A stretch of 64,000 bases of DNA, taken from contig NZ_JAMQPN010000003.1 in the NCBI RefSeq assembly GCF_026151655.1, forward strand, positions 124,001 to 188,000, written 5' to 3'. The notes beneath the pieces were generated by a model. The model was not told the DNA's origin, searched no databases, and saw nothing but the letters and a program-made list of their open reading frames with translations. The stretch's first letter is position 1. Each line of letters opens with the position of its first letter. The stretch comes from Leptospira soteropolitanensis (GTDB taxonomy: Bacteria > Spirochaetota > Leptospiria > Leptospirales > Leptospiraceae). The position numbers and the translations under genes are program-made. Below, piece by piece: positions 1 to 7,541 of this stretch.

Positions 1-1423
1 CGAGTAGTTCTCTCTCCGCCTCGATTCCATTACTTGTTTCTTTGATTTCAAAACCAAACGGCTTTAAATAACTTTTTAGTACTTTTCTGTTAAGATCGTT
101 ATCATCTGCAATGAGAACTTTTTGTTGTTTAGAAAAACTAGGCAGTTGGTTGGAATTGGAAATAATCTCTGGCATTAAGGATGGTGGCTTTTCTTCGAAT
201 TTCCAAAGAATAGGAATGCTCACTCTGAAAGTTGATCCTTCACCTAACTTGGATTCTACTTCCACACTTCCTTTCAACTCTTCCAGCGAAAGTTTGACAA
301 TGGAAAGTCCAAGACCAGAACCTGAAATTCCACAACCTTCAGGAACAAATTGATTGTATTTTTGAAACAGTTTGTCCTTTACCTCAGGAGAAATGCCCGG
401 TCCTGTGTCTTTCACTTCAATCAACAAAATTCCCTGTTCCTTCGTTTTTGTTTCCAGAGATACGAAAAAAGAGATTTCTCCTTCGTTCGTAAATTTAACT
501 GCGTTGGCAGTTAAGTTCCATAAGATCTTTTCTATCTTTCTTTTGTCTGAGTGAATATATACATTTTTATTCACTGAACTATGAAGTTTAAATTCCAAGT
601 GTTTTCGTTTGGTTTCTGCTTTGAAAAAAGAATCTAAAATATGTAAACATTGATAGAGCTCAAACCATTCATGATTTGAGACACTTGCGTTCTCTTCTAA
701 TCGTGAGATTTCGATTGTGTCATTGACTAAATGTAAAATCACTTCGCCTGCATTTTTGATATGATCTACATATCCTAGAATTGTTGGATTCTATTCAGTT
801 TCGCGGATCATTTCTGACATACCTAGGAGAGAGTTTAATGGATTCCGAATGTCGTGGCTAATGGCGGCTATAAAATCTCGTTTTGCAGCAGTGGCTCTTT
901 CGGCAGTGATTTTTTCTATTTCTAAGCGTTCTGTGGCTTTTCGCATTTGTAATAAACGAATGGTTTGTTTTCCAAGAAGGCGAAGCATCTGAATTTGGTC
1001 TTCATTCAGTTCTCTTGGTTTGTTATCAATGACACATAATGTTCCCAAGTTAATTTGGTCACCTAAAGCCAAGGGAATCCCTGCATAAAATATTACATTG
1101 GGAGCTTCATTCACTAAGGGGTTATTTTTAAACCGAGGATCTACTTTTGCATTTGGCACTACAAAAAGTTCATCTCCCAAAATCGCATGGGAACAAAAGG
1201 CAAGAGATCTAGGTGTTTCTCGAGTATGCAAACCATGATGCGATTTGAACCATTGTCTTGTTTCATCGATTAGACTCACAAGCGAGATTGGAACATTACA
1301 AATCAGGGAAGCAAGTTTTGTGATTTCGTCAAACATCTCCTCTTCGGGACTGTCGAGAATTTCGAGCCCTTTTAAAGCCGAAAGTCGTGCTGTCTCATTT
1401 TCCGGTAAAGGGGCGATCATCAT
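1..1423 (-). pseudogene. GAF-hybrid histidine kinase interrupted by an in-frame amber stop (3' end outside window)
   Basis: The first part encodes a GAF domain (start M-I-A-P-L-P-E-N-E, residues about 20-165 of the frame) and a HisKA dimerisation segment with the H box AAISHDIRNPLNSLLGMSE. A TAG codon at 791-793 then stops translation just after IRETE. The same frame continues without any other stop to base 1 and encodes the missing half: an N box (KILWNLTANAVKF), G1 (DTGPGIS), G2 (GSGLGLSI) and the start of a receiver domain (VLIADDND). The product would be a cytoplasmic sensor kinase with an attached receiver. As read, it ends before the ATPase domain and cannot phosphorylate. One base change (TTG Leu to TAG) would explain it, so a sequencing error is also possible. 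The start at 1423 is chosen because family members begin there; 1480 is the longest option. It is divergent from msrB. Confidence 0.8.
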
Positions 1424-1494
1424 ACTTAATTTAGACGAAATCATATTCGTATAAAGAAAAGCAAAAATTTTGAAATCCAACCGGTCTAAGTACC

Positions 1495-2040
1495 ATGAAG
1501 CGAATTTTCCCTTTCACTTTGTTTTGTTTCTTTGTTCTACTCGGATTGATAGGAACCAACTTTTGTTCTGAATCCTCCTCCCATTCACCGAAAAAAATAG
1601 ACAACCCTGAACTTCGAAAAAAACTCACTGATCTTCAATACCGTGTCACACAAGAAGGGGAGACAGAACCTGCTTTTCACAATGAATATTGGGACAATCA
1701 TGAAGAAGGGATCTATGTTGATATTGTATCCAAAGAACCCCTCTTTAGTTCTAAAGATAAATTTGAGTCAGGTACGGGGTGGCCTAGTTTTACAAAACCA
1801 CTTGTGAATGGCAATGTTCTTGAAGTAGATGATCATTCTTATGGGATGACAAGAACTGAAGTCCGATCCAAAAAAGCGAATTCTCACTTAGGTCATGTGT
1901 TTAATGATGGACCTGCACCAACAAACAAACGCTATTGTATGAATTCGGCAGCAATGGAATTTATCCCAAAATCCGAATTAAAAAAAAGAGGTTTTGAGTC
2001 ATATCTTTCTCTGTTTGCAGAATCGGAAAAAAGAAAATAA
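1495..2040 (+). CDS. msrB: Exported peptide-methionine (R)-S-oxide reductase MsrB
   Basis: This enzyme reduces methionine-R-sulfoxide in damaged proteins. The 181-residue protein has an N-terminal hydrophobic signal segment (residues 4-23, with a possible loose lipobox ending at C24), so it probably works outside the inner membrane. Family motifs are clear: GTGWPSF at 93-99, [11 protein letters not shown] at 130-140, and [11 protein letters not shown] with catalytic C148. The two CxxC zinc knuckles of many MsrBs are absent ([11 protein letters not shown] and [14 protein letters not shown] replace them), so this is the zinc-free form. C11 and C24 are the only other cysteines, so reduction probably uses an external thiol donor. 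It is divergent from the broken kinase and convergent with the next gene. The family call is firm; the localisation is inferred. Confidence 0.93.
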   Translation: MKRIFPFTLFCFFVLLGLIGTNFCSESSSHSPKKIDNPELRKKLTDLQYRVTQEGETEPAFHNEYWDNHEEGIYVDIVSKEPLFSSKDKFESGTGWPSFTKPLVNGNVLEVDDHSYGMTRTEVRSKKANSHLGHVFNDGPAPTNKRYCMNSAAMEFIPKSELKKRGFESYLSLFAESEKRK

Positions 2041-2115
2041 TCTGCTAACCTGAACAGTTAATGGTTCCGTTTGAAAAAATGAGATCTATTGTTATTTGCA
2101 ACCTTTGAGAAAAAT

Positions 2116-2901
2116 TTAAGCCCAAAGGTTCATCATAAACTCTTCATCGTTACGTAACGATATGAGTTTATATTTTGTTTCATGAATATCTTCTCGAGAA
2201 ACTTCTCGTTTCCAACGAATATCTACCTTTAGTTTACGAACTCTAGTTTGTAATTCTAAAAGTTCCCAAACGGAGTCCTCCATTTCCTTTCGATAAAGAT
2301 TGCTAAAAAGAGGTGCTACTTGGTCGGGAGTATCCATTTTCAAAAGTTCAATATGAGTTAGGTCATGGATATTTTGTAAGGCCCAAATATGAAGTGTGAG
2401 GGTCGTGATCCTTTCGAGTTGGGAAATTTCGTCTTTAGTATTTCTTGTGACTTGTTGTTTAAAAAAACGAATTCTTTTTTCCAAATAGGCAATGAGATCA
2501 GATTTAGGAATTTCTCTGCCTTTCCATTTTTCCCACTCGGCTTTTAGATCTTCATAAAGGCCTTCGCCGTAGAACACGGATGAGGCTTCCATCAGTTGTA
2601 AGCTCCCTGGTTCCGAAATTTTGATTCGATGACGAAGAGAATCAGCATCTCCTGCAATCATATTCACTGGAGCCACATCTTCTAATTTCTGTAAGGCGCG
2701 GGAGATGGAATCAATGAATTGAGATTTCATCTGGTCTGTCGAATGAGCCACCAAATAAAAATTGAGATCAGATTCTGGGTGAAAATCCCCACGTTCGCGG
2801 GAACCATAAAAAAGGATTTGGTAAGGTTTGGTCGAAGGGATGAGTTCTAATTCATCCAAAACTTGTGCATAGAGGTTAGGGTTTAGTGCTTCAAATTCCA
2901 T
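2116..2901 (-). CDS. Nucleotidyltransferase-fold protein (MNT/KNTase type)
   Basis: The 261-residue cytoplasmic protein carries the nucleotidyltransferase signature near its N-terminus: GSRERGDFHPESDLN, with G33-S34 and D45. In active family members the last position is normally a second metal-binding aspartate (SDxD). Here it is N47, which may weaken or abolish catalysis. The C-terminal two thirds are helical and charged, as in KNTase C-terminal or HEPN-like partner domains. The substrate cannot be deduced. It ends a minus-strand run: the small gene upstream stops 3 bases before its ATG, so the two are probably co-transcribed. The fold call is good; the activity is uncertain. Confidence 0.7.
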   Translation of the reverse strand: MEFEALNPNLYAQVLDELELIPSTKPYQILFYGSRERGDFHPESDLNFYLVAHSTDQMKSQFIDSISRALQKLEDVAPVNMIAGDADSLRHRIKISEPGSLQLMEASSVFYGEGLYEDLKAEWEKWKGREIPKSDLIAYLEKRIRFFKQQVTRNTKDEISQLERITTLTLHIWALQNIHDLTHIELLKMDTPDQVAPLFSNLYRKEMEDSVWELLELQTRVRKLKVDIRWKREVSREDIHETKYKLISLRNDEEFMMNLWA

Positions 2902-2904
2902 TGT

Positions 2905-3111
2905 TCATTCAAAGTATAATTTCATTCGAGAAAGATTCTCTAAAATGGCTTTGAAGGCGCGGTCGCGTTCTTCTTTGCCGGGAAAAGGAAGGGATTTTAC
3001 ATTATTGAGATCTTGGTAAATGATTTCAATCGAAGGTTGGTTCGGATTTTTTTTGATAGAGGCAACGTAATCCAAATTAATAACTTCCGATTCACCGAGT
3101 TTTAGCCACAT
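2905..3111 (-). CDS. Small conserved-looking hypothetical protein
   Basis: A 68-residue protein starting MWLKLGESEVINLDYVASIKK. The ATG at 3109-3111 is preferred over an in-frame TTG 15 bases upstream because a GAGGAG ribosome-binding site lies 7 bases before it. The sequence looks like a small mixed alpha/beta fold, with a central IEIIYQD strand and a C-terminal amphipathic helix (ERDRAFKAILENLSRMK). It has no signal peptide or membrane segment. It is translated just ahead of the nucleotidyltransferase-fold gene and may be a partner of it. The function is not recognised. Confidence 0.7.
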   Translation of the reverse strand: MWLKLGESEVINLDYVASIKKNPNQPSIEIIYQDLNNVKSLPFPGKEERDRAFKAILENLSRMKLYFE

Positions 3112-3197
3112 AGAAATTCTCCTCAAAGCCTAAGGGTTCCATTCTATTTGCCTAATCTTTTTTTCTAAAAAATGAGGCTTTGTTGGGATTCTCGTGC

Positions 3198-3752
3198 CTA
3201 GTACAATTCCAGAGATTGGAGGACCATTTGGTGGAGGTCCTTGGCCAGTTCTTTGGGATCTGTGGTTTGGGAAGTAATGGTCTCAAAAACGAGTAAAAAT
3301 CCGTTATGGATTCCTTCCCAACGAGCATAAAGTTGCGAGTCCCTGTAGGGAAAAACAAGGACACTGCATTTTTTGGATCCCCAAACAAAATAGGATACGT
3401 CTGGGTTTTTGTTTTCCTCTTTATAAAAATAAGGGAATTGGGACTGGTTTTCGCGGTCCGTGGAAGATAAACGTAACCAAAGGATGTTTTGTCCTTCCCC
3501 CAAACGAATTTCATAACTATTCCCTGTCCCAAAAATGGATCCAGATTTTAGGAGTTCAAAATTTTCTTTTGCCACCCAGACTGCGTGGTAGGTTAGGCGT
3601 AGCTCTTTGGTTAGGTGAGAATTTTTTGTTTCTACCTTGTGACTAGGAAGGGTAGTATCTTTGTTTTTTTCTTTCGGTGGTTCCTGTAGAGTTTGGCAGG
3701 CGTTGCTTATAATGAAAGAAAGTATAAAAATGATTTTAATGTCCCACTTCAT
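3198..3752 (-). CDS. Putative lipoprotein, function unknown
   Basis: The 184-residue protein begins MKWDIKIIFILSFIISNAC, a signal peptide with a plausible lipoprotein cleavage before the cysteine, followed by a Lys/Thr-rich linker. The rest is a compact globular domain (about residues 55-180) rich in aromatic residues, with segments such as SYFVWGSKKCSVLVFPYR. The ATG at 3752 is chosen because AGGAG sits 6 bases upstream; the ATG at 3758 would directly abut that site. Its start overlaps the end of the aminomutase gene by 17 bases, so the two are probably translated together. It is probably anchored to a membrane. No family is recognised. Confidence 0.72.
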   Translation of the reverse strand: MKWDIKIIFILSFIISNACQTLQEPPKEKNKDTTLPSHKVETKNSHLTKELRLTYHAVWVAKENFELLKSGSIFGTGNSYEIRLGEGQNILWLRLSSTDRENQSQFPYFYKEENKNPDVSYFVWGSKKCSVLVFPYRDSQLYARWEGIHNGFLLVFETITSQTTDPKELAKDLHQMVLQSLELY

Positions 3753-4800
3753 ATTCATCTCCTAAATAGTTTTGAAACAGATATCCACTTGGTGTTTTCT
3801 TTTGTAAATAGTTAGGAGAGAGAAGCACTTTTCCCCCACCACCAGTAAGATCTTTTACATAATTGGGAATTGTGATTCCAGAATGATAACCACGAAGTTT
3901 TCGATAGATTTCAATTCCTCTTTCAATAGGTACCACAAAGTCTGAACTTCCAAATACTTCATCACATTGGTGGAGGTAATAAGGTTTAATTCCTATACTG
4001 ATTAGTTTGTAGTTGAGTTCTGACAAAATTTTTTCATCGTCATTGATTCCTGATAATAAAACAGATTGGTTAAAAATAGATACAAAACCTGTTTTTATCA
4101 TTCGCATAACATACATTTTAGTTTCTTCCGAAATTTCATTCGGATGGTTAAAATGAGTGACCATATACAAAGGAAAATGTTTGGCAAAAACTTCGTTTAA
4201 AGATTCTGTCAGTCGCATGGGCATAGTGACTGGGTGGCGGGTGTGAATCCTTACTTGGTTGATATGAGGGATGGACTTTAATTCCCCCAAAAGATAATCA
4301 AGGGAAGAATCGGATAAAGTAAGTGGATCTCCACCGGACAGGATGACCTCTCTTACTTCCGTATGAGTTTTAAAGTAGGAAAGGGCTTTCTCCCATTCGC
4401 CTCGATTGGGAGTTTCTTCCGGATCTGAGACCTTTCGTTTCCGGGTGCAAAATCGGCAATACACAGCACAGACATGAGAAATGTACCAAATCGCACGGTC
4501 TGGGTAACGATGGGTCACTCCTTTCACCGGCATATAACGTTCTTCTGCTAGGGGATCTTCTACTTCGTTTGGTTTTTTTCTAAGCTCTCCCGCTCGGGGG
4601 ATGATTTGTTTTCGAATGGGACAGTTGGGATTTTTTTTGTCGATTCGTTCCAAATAATAGGGAGTGACTGCAAAACTAAATTCCGAAAGTGCGGGGGCAA
4701 AACTTTCCCTCTCTTCTTCTGTTAGAGTCAGTTTTTCTTCCAAATCGCCAAGGGTAGTGATTCGGTTTTGTAATTGCCATTTCCAATCCGACCAGGTCAT
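3736..4800 (-). CDS. epmB: EF-P lysine 2,3-aminomutase, KamA/EpmB family radical SAM enzyme
   Basis: The 354-residue radical SAM enzyme has the CxxxCxxC cluster motif at C111, C115 and C118 (CAVYCRFCTRKRKVS). The glycine-rich GGGGK near residue 327 matches the PLP-binding lysine of lysine 2,3-aminomutases. The length fits EpmB (about 340 residues) rather than the longer catabolic KamA (about 415). EpmB converts alpha-lysine to (R)-beta-lysine for attachment to elongation factor P. The gene is divergent from efp across 68 bases, which supports this role. The partner ligase EpmA is not in the window. It is probably co-transcribed with the downstream lipoprotein gene. Confidence 0.87.
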   Translation of the reverse strand: MTWSDWKWQLQNRITTLGDLEEKLTLTEEERESFAPALSEFSFAVTPYYLERIDKKNPNCPIRKQIIPRAGELRKKPNEVEDPLAEERYMPVKGVTHRYPDRAIWYISHVCAVYCRFCTRKRKVSDPEETPNRGEWEKALSYFKTHTEVREVILSGGDPLTLSDSSLDYLLGELKSIPHINQVRIHTRHPVTMPMRLTESLNEVFAKHFPLYMVTHFNHPNEISEETKMYVMRMIKTGFVSIFNQSVLLSGINDDEKILSELNYKLISIGIKPYYLHQCDEVFGSSDFVVPIERGIEIYRKLRGYHSGITIPNYVKDLTGGGGKVLLSPNYLQKKTPSGYLFQNYLGDEYEVGH

Positions 4801-4820
4801 CGCTTATGACCATACTTCGG

Positions 4821-4849
4821 TTGACACAGGGCCAAGTCCCTCGGATTTT
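4821..4849 (+). promoter_or_regulatory. Candidate promoter for efp
   Basis: A consensus -35 box TTGACA (4821-4826) is followed after 17 bases by a weak -10-like GATTTT (4844-4849), about 20 bases before the efp ATG. It lies in the 68-base divergent gap between epmB and efp. The -35 match is good and the -10 match is poor. Confidence 0.4.
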
Positions 4850-4868
4850 GTTTACGAGTAACGAAATT

Positions 4869-5435
4869 ATGAACTTAGGCATTACAGAAGTAAAAAAAGG
4901 AATGATCCTCAAGATCGAGAATGAGCTTTATTCCGTCGTCAAAACCGAGTTTGTGAATCCTGGAAAGGGTTCTGCATTCATCCGTACCAAACTAAAAAAT
5001 ATTGTCCGTGATTCTTCAATTGAAAGAACTTTCAAAGCAGCAGAAAAATTGGAAAGTGTGGATTTAGAGCGCCGTAAAATGCAGTACTGTTATGCAGACG
5101 GTGACCAAATCATTTTTATGGATGTCAACGATTACGAACAAATCCCGGTTTCCAAAGATTATGTGGAAGACATCCTTCCTTTTATGAAAGAAGAAACTCC
5201 GGTAGAAGTATCATTTTATAATGACAAACCAATCGGTGTAACACCACCTAACTTTGCAATCTTAGAAGTGACTTATGCAGAAGACGGCCTCAAAGGGGAT
5301 ACTACTGGTCTTGCACTCAAACGAGTGACTGTAGAAACTGGTGGAGAAGTACAAGTTCCTATCTTTATCAAACAAGGGGACACAGTCAAAATTGACCTCC
5401 GAGATTTGAGCTACGTGGAGCGCGTGAACAAATAG
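4869..5435 (+). CDS. efp: Translation elongation factor P
   Basis: EF-P relieves ribosome stalling at polyproline stretches. The 188-residue protein has the three beta-barrel domains of the family. The modified loop is NPGKGSAF, with the target lysine at K33. The ATG at 4869 (MNLGITEVKKGM) is chosen because homologues start there; the frame remains open upstream to 4806 but that extension is not EF-P-like. The gene is divergent from an EpmB-type aminomutase, so K33 is probably beta-lysylated. The next gene, mtnB, starts 2 bases after the stop, so efp heads a transcription unit of up to five genes. Confidence 0.96.
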   Translation: MNLGITEVKKGMILKIENELYSVVKTEFVNPGKGSAFIRTKLKNIVRDSSIERTFKAAEKLESVDLERRKMQYCYADGDQIIFMDVNDYEQIPVSKDYVEDILPFMKEETPVEVSFYNDKPIGVTPPNFAILEVTYAEDGLKGDTTGLALKRVTVETGGEVQVPIFIKQGDTVKIDLRDLSYVERVNK

Positions 5436-5437
5436 AT

Positions 5438-6058
5438 TTGGATCCTCACCCTTCTTTAAAGGAACTGACCAAACTTTCCCATACCTATTATGAAAGGCAG
5501 TGGATGTATGCCACTGCTGGAAATCTCTCCGCTCGCGACGGAGATACGTTTTGGATCACAGCTTCCGGAAAACATAAGGGAGAACTTACAGATAAAGACT
5601 TTGTTTGTGTTTCGGTAAACGATGGTTCTTTGGTTTCTGCAGGTGAGGGATTGAAACCCTCAGCGGAAACTAGCATCCATCAGGTGGTATACTCAAAAAA
5701 TCCTGACGCAGGTTCTGCTTTGCATGTTCATACTTTAGATTCCAACCTTTTAGAATTTGGAATTGGCAAAGAGGAGGGATTCCGAGACATATCTCTCCCT
5801 CCAATCGAAATCATCAAAGCCTTTGGGATTTGGGATGAAAAACCAAACTTAAAATTCCCCGTTTTTTATAACCACACTCATGTTCCAACCATTGCTTCAG
5901 AAATCAAACGTTACATGGAAACTATTGGTAAACCGCAAGTTCCTTTTCTTCTCATTGAAGGTCACGGTCCCACGGTATGGGGAAAAACTGTGGCCGAAGC
6001 AAATAAACATTTAGAAGCAGTGCATTTCTTATTACAAGTGATGGCTAGACGGATATGA
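5438..6058 (+). CDS. mtnB: Methylthioribulose-1-phosphate dehydratase
   Basis: MtnB is a class II aldolase-fold zinc enzyme that dehydrates 5-methylthioribulose-1-phosphate in the methionine salvage pathway. The 206-residue protein shows family features: ATAGNLSARDG near the N-terminus, the zinc ligands HVHTLDSN, and LIEGHGPTVWGKTVAEANKHLE near the C-terminus. The start is a TTG 2 bases after the efp stop with no good ribosome-binding site, so translation is probably coupled to efp. Its stop overlaps the next start by 4 bases (ATGA). Other salvage genes are not nearby. Confidence 0.87.
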   Translation: MDPHPSLKELTKLSHTYYERQWMYATAGNLSARDGDTFWITASGKHKGELTDKDFVCVSVNDGSLVSAGEGLKPSAETSIHQVVYSKNPDAGSALHVHTLDSNLLEFGIGKEEGFRDISLPPIEIIKAFGIWDEKPNLKFPVFYNHTHVPTIASEIKRYMETIGKPQVPFLLIEGHGPTVWGKTVAEANKHLEAVHFLLQVMARRI

Positions 6059-6795
6059 AAGAGGGAGCCCATGTATATATTTTTGGAATTGGTTCCGGAA
6101 TTGGACAAGGGCTCTACCAACGTTTTTTAGAAGACAAATCTGTATCTCTCTTCGGATTTTCTAGAAGTGGTTCCCAAACACTGGGGTCCTTCCCAAAAGA
6201 AGAAAAGGGATCCTTTGTTTTCGATGCCAAAAACCCAAACGATTTGGAAACATTTCGAAAATCACTTCCTTCTAAATATGGGTCCCTTTCAGATCCGAGT
6301 GTTTCCACTCCATCTGTGAATCCTGTGGACTTACTCGTTTACTATGCTTTGGGTGATGGCGTTTTTGGGCCGATCTCTGGTTTAGAGGAATCCGATTTAA
6401 AATCTCATTTTGATCTGAATGTCCATGCTCTCATTTTGATTGCGAAAGCATTTGGACCATATTTACCCTTTTTTCGTAGTTCAACTTTTGTTTTTTTAGG
6501 ATCCACTGCTGGAAAACAAGGATTTCCAGAATCTGTGGCATATTGTGCCTCAAAACATGCTGTTTTGGGTGTGGCTCGGGCCCTTCGTGAGGAGTGGAAA
6601 CCAATCGGAACCAAGGTAATTCATGTAAGTCTCGGTGCGGTGGCCACGGAAATCTGGGACACAAGACCCCAGTTTGACAAGAATGATATGGTTTCTATTT
6701 CGGACATTTCCGAGTATTTGTGGAGTATTTCCCACTTGCCTAAATCTATCTTTGTAGATGACTTATCCATTACCCCAAGAAAAGGAATTTTGTAG
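6055..6795 (+). CDS. Short-chain dehydrogenase/reductase (SDR)
   Basis: The 246-residue Rossmann-fold oxidoreductase has a cofactor loop IFGIGSGIGQGL at the N-terminus and the catalytic YCASK (Tyr and Lys), preceded by the LGSTAGKQG serine strand. It uses NAD(P)H, but the substrate is unknown. It is less canonical than the next gene: a shorter C-terminus and a variable middle region rich in Ser and Pro (about residues 40-85). It overlaps mtnB by 4 bases and is followed 5 bases later by a second SDR. Sepiapterin-reductase-like enzymes are one possible relative. Confidence 0.8.
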   Translation: MKEGAHVYIFGIGSGIGQGLYQRFLEDKSVSLFGFSRSGSQTLGSFPKEEKGSFVFDAKNPNDLETFRKSLPSKYGSLSDPSVSTPSVNPVDLLVYYALGDGVFGPISGLEESDLKSHFDLNVHALILIAKAFGPYLPFFRSSTFVFLGSTAGKQGFPESVAYCASKHAVLGVARALREEWKPIGTKVIHVSLGAVATEIWDTRPQFDKNDMVSISDISEYLWSISHLPKSIFVDDLSITPRKGIL

Positions 6796-6800
6796 GTCCG

Positions 6801-7538
6801 ATGGAAATCAAGGAATCGATTGTTCTCGTGACAGGCGGCAGTGGCGGGATTGGCAGGGAAATTGTCAGAACACTCGTCCTTGCGGGTTTTTCTGTTTGGA
6901 ATCTAGACAAAGTACGGCCCAGTTCTCCTATCCTCCAAGAGACCTATAGAGAGCTGGATCTATCGGAAACACCATTCGTTGTAGAAAGAGGTATTTCCAA
7001 AATCATCCAGGAAAGTTCAGAAGTTGGCGATCTTTATGGATTGGTTCATAATGCAGGATTTGGTGGCCCCTATCATCCCATTACTGAGGTTTCTATCGAA
7101 GAATGGGAATCTATTTTCAGAATTAACTTAAACAGTTTGTTCCTACTTTCTAAGTTGTTACTTCCTATTTTCAAAAGTCAAAGTTTTGGACGGATCGTGG
7201 CAATTGCATCCTCTTTGTCTATTGTAGGTTCAGCCAATTCTGTAGCTTATTCCGCTTCCAAACATGGGTTAGTTGGTTTTATTCGTTCGATCGCCGATGA
7301 ATGGGGAAAGTTTGGTATCACCGCCAATGCAGTGAGTCCAGGATTCGTAGATACCAGCATGGGAATCCAAGAAGACCAGATTACCGATCATAAGTCTAAA
7401 ATTATTGAAAAGACACCGGTGAGGAGAATTGCGGAACCTTCCGAAATAGCACGTGTGGTTAATTTCCTACTTCAAAAAGAATCTGGGTATATTTCTGGAT
7501 CGAATTGGACAGTCGATGGTGGACTTACAGCCATTTAA
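6801..7538 (+). CDS. SDR family oxidoreductase, 3-oxoacyl-reductase-like
   Basis: A classical 245-residue SDR. It has TGGSGGIG at the N-terminus for NAD(P) binding, HNAGFGGP (the NAG motif), an ASSLSIVG strand with the catalytic serine, YSASKHGLVGF with the catalytic Tyr and Lys, and the C-terminal SGSNWTVDGGL typical of FabG-like enzymes. The substrate cannot be assigned. It sits in the efp-mtnB-SDR-SDR unit, with 5 bases to the gene before and 3 to the gene after. Confidence 0.85.
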   Translation: MEIKESIVLVTGGSGGIGREIVRTLVLAGFSVWNLDKVRPSSPILQETYRELDLSETPFVVERGISKIIQESSEVGDLYGLVHNAGFGGPYHPITEVSIEEWESIFRINLNSLFLLSKLLLPIFKSQSFGRIVAIASSLSIVGSANSVAYSASKHGLVGFIRSIADEWGKFGITANAVSPGFVDTSMGIQEDQITDHKSKIIEKTPVRRIAEPSEIARVVNFLLQKESGYISGSNWTVDGGLTAI

Positions 7539-7541
7539 TCT

